From NCBI RefSeq assembly GCF_003149245.1, contig NZ_QGDL01000004.1, positions 186,001-250,000 of the forward strand: DNA of 64,000 nucleotides, read 5' to 3'. Made by a program: the position numbers and the translations under genes. Source of the DNA: Faecalicatena orotica. Lineage in GTDB: Bacteria > Bacillota > Clostridia > Lachnospirales > Lachnospiraceae. The notes under the pieces were generated by a model. The model was given only the letters and a program-made list of their open reading frames with translations. It had not been told where the DNA came from and did not search any database. Positions 50,442 to 59,512 of the stretch are shown piece by piece (position 1 is the stretch's first letter; every line of letters begins with the position of its first letter).

Positions 50442-51981
50442 TCAAAGAAGTATCTCAAATCCAGTCTCATAAACCAGACAAAGACTATGTTCCGGATCGC
50501 TGGCATTCCGGCCCAGAACATACTGTACCTGATTATACGCCCTCATAAATCCACCATAAGTATACATGGCATTGCTCTTTTTATGTAAAACTTCCTCTTC
50601 TGAAAGTCCACTTTCTTCCGCTGTCATACTAAATATGGCATCATATTCTTCCTTCTTTTCTTCAAAATACTGTACTTTCTCCCAAGTTAATCCTCCCTCA
50701 TTTTCCAACAGGTAGTAACGGTATACGTCCTCTGACATATCTGAATATTCTATATTTCCCCGGCTCAAAACAATGGCCGCAGCCAGAAGGGCACCTCCTA
50801 GTATAATTGCTTTATGAACAAAACAGACTTTATATAATTCGTGCAAAAATAAATCCGGCACAATAATTACTTTTTTTCTGAAATAATGCGGTCCTTCTTT
50901 TTCTCTGCGTATTCTCACCTTCGGAGTCCGCCTAAAACTTTTGCAGTTTACAAAGTACAACAGCACTGCCATAAATAATATAAAGACTGCGAAGACCTTT
51001 CCTGAACTCACTGGATAATCAAGAAAGTTGAGATTTCTATATTTTTCAAAGACAGGATATACTTTTATATATTCCATGATATTTATATATCTTAAAAAAG
51101 CAGCAGCCAGTAAACCGGCAGAACCTTTCACCTTCTGCGCGAACAGCATTGCCAGCAACAGAATAACATACGATAAATTTCAAAACCAGGTACAAAACCA
51201 AATATTCCAGCACCGAAAGCCTGAACGGACTTTCATACAATATTGTTACAGACTGCACAGATCTCGCAGGATCACCAAACCCATATTTACAGCAGCCGAT
51301 CAGATAGTTTCCCCCATAAAAAACAAGCACACAGAAAAGTACGATACCTGCCCCCGAGAAAACCTTTGCGCGAATCACACTTTGCCGCCCCCGGTATGTT
51401 GATTTTAAAAGGGCATACAGTTTAAATTTCCGTTCTTCAAAAATCAAAAAGTAAACTGCGGCTATAATGATCAGAAACATACAAAAATCTGTAAATTCTG
51501 ACCTTGTTGCTAAAATCACGCCTTCTGATACATCTGTTGTCACATGAATCCCCTGTAGTTTTTTAAAAACTGCCGGAGTTTTCTGTGCACTCCTGTATGC
51601 ATATGACCGGTCATCCGAAAAAATAACAGATGTCATCTGCTCAGCCTTCTGTTCTATCTCCTCCAGATAAAGATCATAGTTTTGTGTCTGCTGTAAATTT
51701 TTTGTGAGTTCGGCAAACAGCTCTTTCTCCAAAATCAAGTTCCCGGTATAACTTGGTTCCGTCCCTATTTTTTCTTTTTTATTTTGAATCCATTTAGCCT
51801 GCTCCTCCTGAGGGACCGCTGACAGGTCCTGATAAACAGCTTTTACACTCTCCGGGCGAAACTGCTGGTTTTTTATTGTTTGAAAGACCGTCCAAATATT
51901 CAAAAGAAAAAGGAGGATAAAAAGGCACCAGAAAAAGGGGTACCCAGAAAACTTTTTAAGTTCATATTTATAAGCATCCAG
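50442..51981 (-). pseudogene. ABC permease, frameshifted and lacking a normal start
   Basis: The coding sequence can be followed from 51981 (LDAYKYELKKFSGYPFFW, one membrane segment, then an outside domain) down to about 51170. There the frame changes by +1 and goes on as VILLLAMLFAQKVKGSAG to the TGA at 50442. The codon where the start is expected is CTG, seven or so bases after GGGGGAGG, where relatives would have ATG. Without these lesions and the TGA at 50442, the whole would be a tandem permease of two similar halves ending at 49812. The operon also contains an ATPase (48940) and a truncated propeller protein (52049). Confidence 0.68.
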
Positions 51982-52048
51982 AACTTCCTCCCCCTTTCAA
52001 GCCTATTTAAGTCACTGTTCACAGACATGCCCGTAAACAGTTACCCGT

Positions 52049-53203
52049 CTAATTCAAAATATTCCCCCCGCTGTCCACAGGGTTTGACATACTGGACACC
52101 TTAGGCTCAATCACAATCTTTATATCATCCGTTCTATTAAGCAGTGCCTGCTTATCTTCATATGCATACCAGGTTACCGTATCAGTCACATCTTTTTCAA
52201 TCTCTGTCTGCTTTACATACCTAAAAAACATCCCGTTTTCCGTCTCGCTGCTAAAACCATTAAACTGTATGCCCTCTTCCTTTTCCATCTGGTCCGGCAG
52301 CTCCAGTCTTACACTTGGTGTATCCTCGTTTTCTTTCAGAAACACGCCTTTTTGGGTCTGGTCCATAGTATAAGCGCCAAATATAACCCCGTCCCCAAAG
52401 GAAGTCTGTAAATTGACGGTCACAACGTCATCCCCCAGCAAGTCAATGATTTCTTCCTCACTGACGTAAACCCGGTCTTCCTTTTTATCCATATCAAAAT
52501 AATGAATACTGCATGCATCATTGTCCGAAATATGTACATAATAAAAACCATCTTTACGGGGAATTACCTGCTGGTACCCTGTACCGTTTATCGGTATTTT
52601 CTCAGACTGCGCTGTACTATATTCCAAACTATAAAATGCCATCGACGATTCATCGCCCATTGAATAAATCTGATATTCCTCCGTTCCGCCTAAAAGATAA
52701 ATGCCATGTCCAATATCCGTATGTGAGATTATTTTTTCGGTATCCAACGTATCCAAATCAAGCGTATATAAATCCCATGTCAGTTCCATATCTGAATCAC
52801 TCTCTTTTGGAACCTCACTGGACAAACCAAAAGTTGTATAATACAATTTTGACTGAACCAGTAAAAAATCCTGCAGTACAGATCCTGCCGGGAACTCCCC
52901 TAAACGTTCTTTGTTGCCCCCGTCTAAATCCGATGCAAATACCTCCATTTCCCCTTTTGATTCCAGCTTTATTCCATACAAATGACCGGAATAAGGAAAT
53001 ATTGCCTCATATTCCATCGCCGCATTGCACGTGGAACCACGGTCAAGTCTAGGCGATAAATGCCGGCAGTCCGGCTTATTGCAGACAGGTACAGCACTGG
53101 CATTTTCATAATCTACATAATAGGAGATGCCGTCTACAACCATAAATTCCCCACTGCCCACTCTGGCAGGCCCATGAGAAAAAATGTCAACATTGCTTTC
53201 TGA
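52049..53203 (-). pseudogene. Beta-propeller-like (DUF5050-type) protein, truncated N-terminus
   Basis: About 385 codons are open. The visible part has repeated blade-like patterns (GISYYVDYENASAVPVCNK, GHLYGIKLESKG, DGFYYVHISDNDACS) and a cysteine pair near the start (VCNKPDCRH, STCNAA). The frame runs upstream past the GTG at 53161 as SNVDIFSHGPARVGSGEF until a TAA at 53204, with no start codon, ribosome binding site or signal peptide, all expected for a secreted lipoprotein. It is therefore probably cut at the border with the RhuM/Xre module. It belongs to the broken ABC operon downstream. Confidence 0.6.
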
Positions 53204-53296
53204 TTACTCGCGTATATTTTAACTATTGTGTATTCAAATCAAACAAATATCAAAAGAGAGAGATTCACCATTCCTCTATCAATTCGTCTATTTTGT

Positions 53297-54337
53297 TCAT
53301 TCCCCACCACCGTCTTCCGATGTATTCTCTTCCAACATAAAACGGTCAAAATCGCTTTCAAAAAGGTGGTCTTGCTTTACCCTGTATTTTTCAAATTCAG
53401 ATTCTGCATACTGTTTGGCAATTTCAGCAGATATTTTACCTGCGCTAGTTAGGATTTCCTTTTGTGAAAGACGAAGAACACCCTCAAACTGTTTTGCCCA
53501 GTCCTCCATAGTCATAGGAACCTCTTCCTCCGCTTTCATTTCAGCAAGATCAAGGTATGCACTGACGATTCTGGACATCGCCCTCAATTCTTTTTCGGTT
53601 AGATAATTCTTGGCAACCGACACGTCAAATTTCTGTATTTTCCCACCTGGTGCATCTTTCCATGTGGTAAGTCCCATATGCTCTTTTTCACTGTCTGCAC
53701 GATGATATATCACTTCTGCAGCTGTTTCGCCGTGAATCGCCCAATGAAGTTGATTCTGAACACGGGCAAAAAATTGCCTTGTCAGGTTTGCCTTTGGATC
53801 GTAGTCAATACTGGTAGCATAAATGTCCGTGATTTTCTGATAAAAACGCCGTTCAGAAAGCCGGATTTCACGAATGCGCTGTAACTGTTCTTCAAAATAG
53901 TCTTTTGTCAGAACAGTTCCGCCGTTTTTGAGCCGTTCATCGTCCATAGCGAAACCTTTGATTGTATATTCTTCAATAATATCATTTGCCCATTTACGGA
54001 ACTGTACCGCCCGCGGAGAATCTACTCTATTTCCTACAGAAATAATAGCTTTCAAATTATAATGCTTTGTATCATATTGTTTGCCATCGCTGGCAGTTAC
54101 TCGAAAAATTCGAGTAACTGAATTCTCATCCAATTCGCCTGTTTTAAAAGCTTTCTGCAGATGGTAGGTGACTGTATGAGATTCTACATTATAAAGCAAT
54201 CCCATCATTTTTTGACTTAACCACACATTTTCATCTGCATAAATAGCATTCACATCGCTTTGACCTGTGGCAGTTAAAAACGTAAGATACTCTGCGGCCG
54301 AAGAACGTACAATAGAAATCTCCTTTTTCTTTTTCAT
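53297..54337 (-). CDS. RhuM family protein
   Basis: A 346-residue cytoplasmic protein of the virulence RhuM family, first noted on a Salmonella pathogenicity island and common on mobile elements. Typical regions are VWLSQKMMGLLYNVESHTVTYHLQ, DSPRAVQFRKWANDIIEEY and ERRFYQKITDIYATSIDYD, similar to Bro-N/KilA-like DNA-binding proteins in the N-terminal half. Biochemical function unknown. Its ATG overlaps the stop of a 28-codon ORF (ATGA), which in turn overlaps an Xre regulator gene: three translationally coupled genes. Confidence 0.82.
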   Translation of the reverse strand: MKKKKEISIVRSSAAEYLTFLTATGQSDVNAIYADENVWLSQKMMGLLYNVESHTVTYHLQKAFKTGELDENSVTRIFRVTASDGKQYDTKHYNLKAIISVGNRVDSPRAVQFRKWANDIIEEYTIKGFAMDDERLKNGGTVLTKDYFEEQLQRIREIRLSERRFYQKITDIYATSIDYDPKANLTRQFFARVQNQLHWAIHGETAAEVIYHRADSEKEHMGLTTWKDAPGGKIQKFDVSVAKNYLTEKELRAMSRIVSAYLDLAEMKAEEEVPMTMEDWAKQFEGVLRLSQKEILTSAGKISAEIAKQYAESEFEKYRVKQDHLFESDFDRFMLEENTSEDGGGE

Positions 54338-54420
54338 ACGCCCACCTCGATTTCTTCGATGATATTACGAATAGCTTCTCGCAGTTCATCACGCTCTTGT
54401 TCCTTCTTTGTATCAGTCAT
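54334..54420 (-). CDS. 28-residue ORF between Xre and RhuM
   Basis: An ATG at 54420 with GGAGG eight bases upstream opens a 28-codon frame with the start MTDTKKEQERDELREAIRNI and an acidic amphipathic end, stop TGA at 54334-54336. It overlaps the Xre stop by eight bases and the RhuM start by four. Such tight overlaps and a good ribosome binding site suggest that it is translated. It may be a small partner protein or a coupling device. I know no family for it. Confidence 0.55.
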   Translation of the reverse strand: MTDTKKEQERDELREAIRNIIEEIEVGV

Positions 54421-54652
54421 TATCTTTTCCTCCGTTGGTCAATTGTATTTTCTCTCCGTTAGGCAGTGTAAATGACTGCTCATAGGAAATATTTAACTCA
54501 TCAGCTATTTTTACAAGTTCTGTATCTGTGATAGTCCCTCTCTTTAGCTTTGCACTAAAGTTTTGGGGAGACTGACCTATTCGCCGTGCAAGTTCAGACA
54601 GACTTATATCCATTCGGACACAAAGCACTTTGATTTGTTCTGCTGTTGTCAT
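54413..54652 (-). CDS. Xre-family HTH regulator
   Basis: A 79-residue DNA-binding protein with a helix-turn-helix in SLSELARRIGQSPQNFSAKL. A TGGAGG site precedes the ATG. It is the first gene of the Xre/28-aa/RhuM operon and probably represses it through the AACG-TTTT-CGTT repeat that follows the -10 of its own promoter. The arrangement resembles toxin-antitoxin or mobile-element control genes. Confidence 0.82.
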   Translation of the reverse strand: MTTAEQIKVLCVRMDISLSELARRIGQSPQNFSAKLKRGTITDTELVKIADELNISYEQSFTLPNGEKIQLTNGGKDND

Positions 54653-54681
54653 ATTACACCTCCATCAAACTTTTGTTTTCT

Positions 54682-54710
54682 ATTATAAACGTTTTCGTTG
54701 AAGATTACAA
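54682..54710 (-). promoter_or_regulatory. Promoter and candidate operator of the Xre/RhuM operon
   Basis: TTGTAA (54710-54705) and TATAAT (54687-54682) on the minus strand are 17 bases apart. AACGTTTTCGTT at 54688-54699, an inverted repeat, fills the spacer, a classic repressor position. Confidence 0.62.
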
Positions 54711-54763
54711 CCCCAGCACCAAACAGTAGTGTCAAGCCAATCTACCGAAAAGCAAAGAAAACC

Positions 54764-54799
54764 CGGCATAGCCGATAATTACGACTATGCCGAGTTTTT
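54764..54799 (-). terminator. Bidirectional terminator after the fucosidase operon
   Basis: CGGCATAG at 54764-54771 pairs with CTATGCCG at 54785-54792. TTTTT follows on the plus strand and GGTTTTCTTTG on the minus strand. It stops fucosidase transcripts before the Xre gene. Confidence 0.7.
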
Positions 54800-54830
54800 C
54801 AAGGAAATAAACTCCCTTCGACGCACCTGC

Positions 54831-54885
54831 TAATCAGCGGGCTTTATTATAAATTTTCCAGACAGTCACTTATTACTCCCCTCCC
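54831..54885 (+). repeat. Direct repeat 2 of the accessory island
   Basis: Matches 47703-47756 with about 46 of 55 positions. Its last 13 bases are the stop codon and final codons of the fucosidase gene, so the repeat reaches into coding sequence. This end has only a weak CCTGC/GCGGG hairpin in place of the full terminator seen at repeat 1. Confidence 0.68.
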
Positions 54886-56204
54886 GGAATCCGAACCCCG
54901 GCCATCCTGAACCCTGACTCATTTTTCAATATGTTCAGGTATACGCCTTCCTGCTCCGTCCTGTATGTAAGCTCTACGTTTTCATCAAGAGCTATGACAC
55001 CCTCCGGTGCTTTTGCACCCTTGATAAAGATTTCCTGCGGCAGCTTTTCCTTCACATCCGCGAATACAAAAAGGTCATCCTCTTTTCTTGTGTAGAAGAG
55101 GTCCACATCTTCACGCAGCTCGTTTTCCCGTTTGCTGCATCTGGTTCCATAAATTCCTTCGCCGTTTACTTTGAGCCATTTTCCGATTTGTTTGAGACGT
55201 TTTACCTGCTCCTGAGGGATTGTCCCGTCCGCTTTCGGTCCGATATTAATCAGCAGGTTCCCGTTGTTGGAAACAGTTTCTACAAGGAGCCTGATAAATT
55301 CCGGAACAGAAATGATCTTGTCATCGCCTTCCTCTGCATTATATCCAAAGGATAGGCCCATGCCCCTGCACATCTCCCATTTTTCATCCCGCGTGGATTC
55401 TCCGTATTTATATTCTTTTGTCGTATAGTCATGGTATAATCCGTTGAACCGGTCATTGACCACTCCCTCCTCCACAGTATTGTAATAATGGGAAAGCAGT
55501 CCGGGAAGCGCATTCACGCCCTGCCGCGGCCAGCCGATATCATTCCAGAATACTGACGGTTCGTACCGGTCTATGAGTTCCTTACTCTGCATGTAGGCAT
55601 AATCTGCATATGCCGCGGTCGGGCAGGCATTGTCAAAATTGTCTTCTTCCCGGTAAATGGGATCGTTGGCAAAACGCCAGTCGATGATTCCGGAATAATA
55701 GGTTCCCATCCTCATCCCCTGATTTCTGACCGCCCTGGTCAGTTCCCCGGTAATATCCCGTTTGGGTCCTCTTTTTACGGAATTGTAGTCTGTATACTCA
55801 CTCGGGAAAAGGCAGAATCCGTCATGGTGTTTTGTGACCAGAACAACATAGCCCGCCCCGGCCTCTTTAAAAAGCTCCGCCCATTCATCGGGATCCCATT
55901 TCTCGGCTTTCCACATGTCTGCAAAGTTTTCATAGGCAAAATCTTCCCCATATACTTTTTTATGGTGCTCATAACTCGGTCCCTGCCCCACATTTACGGA
56001 ATTATAATACCACTCTGCATAAGGGTTGTTACAGAACCATGTTTCATCCCCCGGCACCTCGCCTAGTTCCCATGTTCTGGGTGCATATGCCGGGACGGAA
56101 TACAGTCCCCAGTGAATAAATATTCCAAATTTGCAGTCCTCATACCAGTCCGGCACCTCATGGGTGCGTACAGAATCCCATGTTCCAGAATAATGTTTTT
56201 TCAT
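54873..56204 (-). CDS. Alpha-L-fucosidase, GH29
   Basis: A 443-residue GH29 enzyme that removes L-fucose from oligosaccharides. N-terminal barrel markers are YEDCKFGIFIHWGLYSVPAY and VLVTKHHDGFCLF; the nucleophile Asp is probably in SVFWNDIGWP. There is no signal peptide, so it works in the cytoplasm on fucosylated oligosaccharides brought in by the ABC importer encoded just upstream. GGAGGAG precedes the ATG, nine bases after the permease stop. Fucosylated milk or mucin glycans are likely sources. Symbol not assigned because naming varies. Confidence 0.9.
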   Translation of the reverse strand: MKKHYSGTWDSVRTHEVPDWYEDCKFGIFIHWGLYSVPAYAPRTWELGEVPGDETWFCNNPYAEWYYNSVNVGQGPSYEHHKKVYGEDFAYENFADMWKAEKWDPDEWAELFKEAGAGYVVLVTKHHDGFCLFPSEYTDYNSVKRGPKRDITGELTRAVRNQGMRMGTYYSGIIDWRFANDPIYREEDNFDNACPTAAYADYAYMQSKELIDRYEPSVFWNDIGWPRQGVNALPGLLSHYYNTVEEGVVNDRFNGLYHDYTTKEYKYGESTRDEKWEMCRGMGLSFGYNAEEGDDKIISVPEFIRLLVETVSNNGNLLINIGPKADGTIPQEQVKRLKQIGKWLKVNGEGIYGTRCSKRENELREDVDLFYTRKEDDLFVFADVKEKLPQEIFIKGAKAPEGVIALDENVELTYRTEQEGVYLNILKNESGFRMAGVRIPGGE

Positions 56205-56213
56205 CGTCTCCTC

Positions 56214-57038
56214 CTAACCTTTCACGGCTCCCGCAGTCATTCCTGCAATAATATATTTTTGTGCAAAAATGTAAACCAATATAACCGGTATGGATATCAG
56301 TACCATATCTGCACACACCAGATTCCAGCTTCTGCTGTACTGTCCGTAAAAATTGTAGACAGACAGAGGCAGTGTCCATTTATCGGATGAATTTAACAGA
56401 TACATTGGTATCTGCAGTTCATTCCAGATCCACATAAAGTTCAGCACCGACGTGGTAGCCAGCACCGGCTTCAAAAGAGGAAAGATTACAAGTGCGAACA
56501 GTTTCCCACCTTTTGCCCCGTCCATGACGGCCGCTTCATCCAGTTCCCTTGGAATGCCTTTGATAAAACTTGTGAAAAGCATGGTGGAAAACGGAATATA
56601 TAATGCACTGTAAACACAGATCAGTCCCAGTCTTCCTCCATACAGTCCCAGCCGTTTCAGGAGTTCAATCGTCGGGAGGGCCGCAAACGGCGCTATAATT
56701 CCAAATGTCATAAAACGGTAAATGAACCGGCATGGCTTCGTATTTCTTCTTACAACAACATAGCTAAGCATCGAAGTCAGCAGAATTACGATTAAAACCG
56801 CTGATATCGTGATTACACAACTGTTTACAAGGGACCGGAGTACACTCCCCTGTTCCCAGACCGTTTTATAGTTTTCAAACATCCATACCTTCGGCAGAGA
56901 TATGTTCAGGTAACTCGCCTCGCCTTTTGTTTTAAATGATGTAAAAACAACCATAAGGATGGGGTAGATAATCAGTATACTCAGAACCCAAAGCACAACT
57001 TCCAGGATGACATTTGTCGTCTTTGTCTTTTTACTCAT
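56214..57038 (-). CDS. ABC sugar permease, MalG type
   Basis: A 274-residue permease with six membrane segments and the EAA loop (IPRELDEAAVMDGAKGGKLF). I use the ATG at 57038, which overlaps the upstream permease stop by four bases (ATGA) and has GGGAG nine bases upstream; a GTG at 57053 is possible but less likely. It is the second channel subunit of the fucosyl-oligosaccharide importer (CUT1 family). No ATPase gene is nearby, so a shared MsmX-type ATPase probably powers it. Confidence 0.88.
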   Translation of the reverse strand: MSKKTKTTNVILEVVLWVLSILIIYPILMVVFTSFKTKGEASYLNISLPKVWMFENYKTVWEQGSVLRSLVNSCVITISAVLIVILLTSMLSYVVVRRNTKPCRFIYRFMTFGIIAPFAALPTIELLKRLGLYGGRLGLICVYSALYIPFSTMLFTSFIKGIPRELDEAAVMDGAKGGKLFALVIFPLLKPVLATTSVLNFMWIWNELQIPMYLLNSSDKWTLPLSVYNFYGQYSRSWNLVCADMVLISIPVILVYIFAQKYIIAGMTAGAVKG

Positions 57039-57901
57039 TCTGCGTTCTCCCACCTTTCACTAAATTTCTGATAAGCAACTGCTACAATTACAAGGATCAC
57101 CGTAAACACAAGGTTGATTGCAACAGACTGTGCGTACCGCCCCGTTGCCATCTCGTTCATCATCAGCGTTCCAAATGTCTCCGTATCATGCCCCGGGCCG
57201 CCGCCTGTCATAACATATACAAGGTCGAACATCTTCAGTCCATAAATCAAACTAAATAAAATGTTTACATTTACGGTCGGCATGATCAGGGGAAGCGTAA
57301 TATTCTTAAACAGGGCCCACCCGGAGGCCCCGTCAATCTTTGCCGCCTCAATATACTCCGGTGAAACAGACTGCAGACCTGCCAGTGTGATTACAATTGC
57401 GTACCCAAGATTTCTCCATATCTCTGCAATAGAAATCGCGAATACAGCCGTCCACCTGCTGCCCAGCCACTGGATCTTGCCTGCCCCGAACATCTGTACC
57501 AGCAGATTAATCGTACCGTTCCTTGTCTGAAAAAGCGCACTAAAAATCAAGCCTACAACCAGCGCGGAAAAAATGGCCGGAATAAAATATACAGTTCTGA
57601 TTGCATTTCTCGTTTTCAACTGCCTGTTCAGTATCAGGGCGAAAACAAATCCAAGTACTGTAACAATGATTGTTTTGGCACCTGCAAAAATCAGCGTATT
57701 CACCAGTGCTATCGGCACCGTCCTGTCGCTGAAAACCTCAATGATATTTTTCAATCCCACGAAACTCACATCATGCACATATGAATTCCAGTCTGTAAAT
57801 GCATAGGCATATCCGATTGTAGACGGAAGCACAAAGAAAATAACAAATACTATCACCGGAATGATCATCATATAGCGCGGATATATTTTTTTTGTATCCA
57901 T
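57035..57901 (-). CDS. ABC sugar permease, MalF type
   Basis: A 288-residue permease with six membrane segments and the EAA-type loop (VSPEYIEAAKIDGASGWALF). It is the first channel subunit of the CUT1 importer, followed by the MalG-type gene with a four-base overlap. It lies 114 bases after the binding-protein stop, with a strong hairpin in the gap. Confidence 0.88.
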   Translation of the reverse strand: MDTKKIYPRYMMIIPVIVFVIFFVLPSTIGYAYAFTDWNSYVHDVSFVGLKNIIEVFSDRTVPIALVNTLIFAGAKTIIVTVLGFVFALILNRQLKTRNAIRTVYFIPAIFSALVVGLIFSALFQTRNGTINLLVQMFGAGKIQWLGSRWTAVFAISIAEIWRNLGYAIVITLAGLQSVSPEYIEAAKIDGASGWALFKNITLPLIMPTVNVNILFSLIYGLKMFDLVYVMTGGGPGHDTETFGTLMMNEMATGRYAQSVAINLVFTVILVIVAVAYQKFSERWENAE

Positions 57902-57970
57902 AGACTCTCCCTTCCTTTCATCAGAAGCAGTGGTTCAAAAAAACGCGAACACCTGCCGTCCGGGGACAAA

Positions 57971-58007
57971 AAGTGCCTGCCTGTTTCTGGCTGACAGGCA
58001 GGCACTT
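57971..58007 (-). terminator. Hairpin between binding protein and permease genes
   Basis: A perfect 14-bp stem AAGTGCCTGCCTGT/ACAGGCAGGCACTT with a nine-base loop, followed by TTTTT on the minus strand. Located inside the operon, it should stop part of the transcripts so that the binding protein is made in excess. Confidence 0.8.
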
Positions 58008-58015
58008 CTTCCTTC

Positions 58016-59341
58016 CTACTTGAATCCTTCTACGTTCTGTGATGTTGCTACTTTAATTCTCTCATCATCCATCAGTTTCAGGCACTCTTTCACGTCTATA
58101 TTTCCTACCAGAAGTTCCTGAATGCATTTTCCGCCATCGTTTTGTGAGAATCCGATAATCTCAGGATTTGCAATAGACGGATTACCTACTTTTGCAATAC
58201 TCTCTTCTGCTCCCTGATACTGGGAAGAAAGCTTATTCGTTGTCATTCCTTTGAACGTCGGTGTCGTTGCAATGCCGTCAAACGCCTCATTATAATTTTC
58301 CGGGTCTGCACAGAAGTTCACAAACTCTGTTGCCGTATCTACCTTATCCCCATTCTTATTAACGAGTAAAAGTGAGTTATTCCCGCCTTCATAGGTTCCT
58401 TCCTCTGCCGTTCCCATGAAAATCGGCATCAGACCGAAGTCATCACTTGTATAGTCATAGGATTCGCTGTCATAATCTGTATCAAACCATGTATCCCAGC
58501 AGAAGATCATTGCTGCTTCGCCTGTTCCGAGCACTTCACTGCTGTAATCCCATGTATCTGTAGAATAATCCTTCCCAAAATATCCTTTTTCAGCACTTGT
58601 CTTGTACCACTCAAGAAGGCTTGTCATTTCCGGAATATCAGAATACGTTGTCTGATTGCTGTTGATCTTCTCCAGAAGATCGCCATCCTTAAAGATGGGG
58701 TCCATTCCAAACTGGTACAGAAGCGGCCATGAATCTGCCGCCGCCATATAAATCGGCTGGATTCCTGCATCCAGAAGCTTCTGGCATACCTCGTCGAATT
58801 CGGCCTGTGTCGTCGGCACCTTTAAGCCCTGTTCCTCAAAAATCTTCTTGTTATAAAAGCATCCTGATACAGATGACTCCCAGAATGGAAGTCCGTACAC
58901 TACACCATCCCTCATTGTCTGTGCCTTTGAAGTGTCTGCAATATCATCCACCCATTTGGCATCCGTAAAATCCACAAAATTCTCTGCCGGATTGTAGGCA
59001 TCCAGACTGTAGCCGCCGAAATGCATCAGGATATCCGGGATATCTCCGGTCTGGAATTTTGTCAGGCAGACACTCTCGAAATTACTTGCATCCAGCCCCT
59101 GAACGTCAATCTTATTTCCGGTCTTCTCTTCATAAAGCTGGAAGATTTTCTTCATATATGGTTTCGCAGCATCATCTGCATTCCCATATAATGTAAGAGT
59201 TACTCCCCCGTCTGATTTACCATCTGTTTTCTTGCTCTCCTTTTTCGCATCTCCCGATCCGCCTGAACACGCGGAAAGCATCCCTGCTGCCAGGGCCGTT
59301 GAAATCAACAGCGCCGCAATCTTTTTTCCTCTCTTTTTCAT
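58016..59341 (-). CDS. Extracellular oligosaccharide-binding lipoprotein (SBP family 1)
   Basis: A 441-residue solute-binding lipoprotein of the CUT1 class. The signal peptide ends with the lipobox Cys in AGMLSACSGGSG. Features typical of the family include a DIPDILMHFGGYSLDAYN region and a C-terminal half rich in aromatic residues. It is the first gene of the operon with MalF, MalG and GH29. AAGGAGGAG is just before the ATG, and a TATAAT box lies at 59373-59378 on the minus strand. The ligand is probably a fucose-containing oligosaccharide, inferred from the operon. Confidence 0.88.
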   Translation of the reverse strand: MKKRGKKIAALLISTALAAGMLSACSGGSGDAKKESKKTDGKSDGGVTLTLYGNADDAAKPYMKKIFQLYEEKTGNKIDVQGLDASNFESVCLTKFQTGDIPDILMHFGGYSLDAYNPAENFVDFTDAKWVDDIADTSKAQTMRDGVVYGLPFWESSVSGCFYNKKIFEEQGLKVPTTQAEFDEVCQKLLDAGIQPIYMAAADSWPLLYQFGMDPIFKDGDLLEKINSNQTTYSDIPEMTSLLEWYKTSAEKGYFGKDYSTDTWDYSSEVLGTGEAAMIFCWDTWFDTDYDSESYDYTSDDFGLMPIFMGTAEEGTYEGGNNSLLLVNKNGDKVDTATEFVNFCADPENYNEAFDGIATTPTFKGMTTNKLSSQYQGAEESIAKVGNPSIANPEIIGFSQNDGGKCIQELLVGNIDVKECLKLMDDERIKVATSQNVEGFK

Positions 59342-59475
59342 AAAACTTTCTCCTCCTTTCGTTTATGTCCTCATTATATCTGATGAAGCAATGAATAAGA
59401 ATGGGAAAAAAGAAGAGAAAATATGGACAAAATGCATATATGGTAAACAGTAACGGTTAATATGCTGCCCGGACA

Positions 59476-59509
59476 AAAAAGGCACCGGCCAAAGCGCCGA
59501 TGCCTTTTT
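59476..59509 (-). terminator. Terminator after the LacI-type gene
   Basis: AAAAAGGCA pairs with TGCCTTTTT, with an inner CGGC/GCCG after a one-base mismatch. It lies three bases past the regulator stop. The stretch 59342-59475 is the upstream region of the binding-protein gene. Confidence 0.8.
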
Positions 59510-59512
59510 CAT

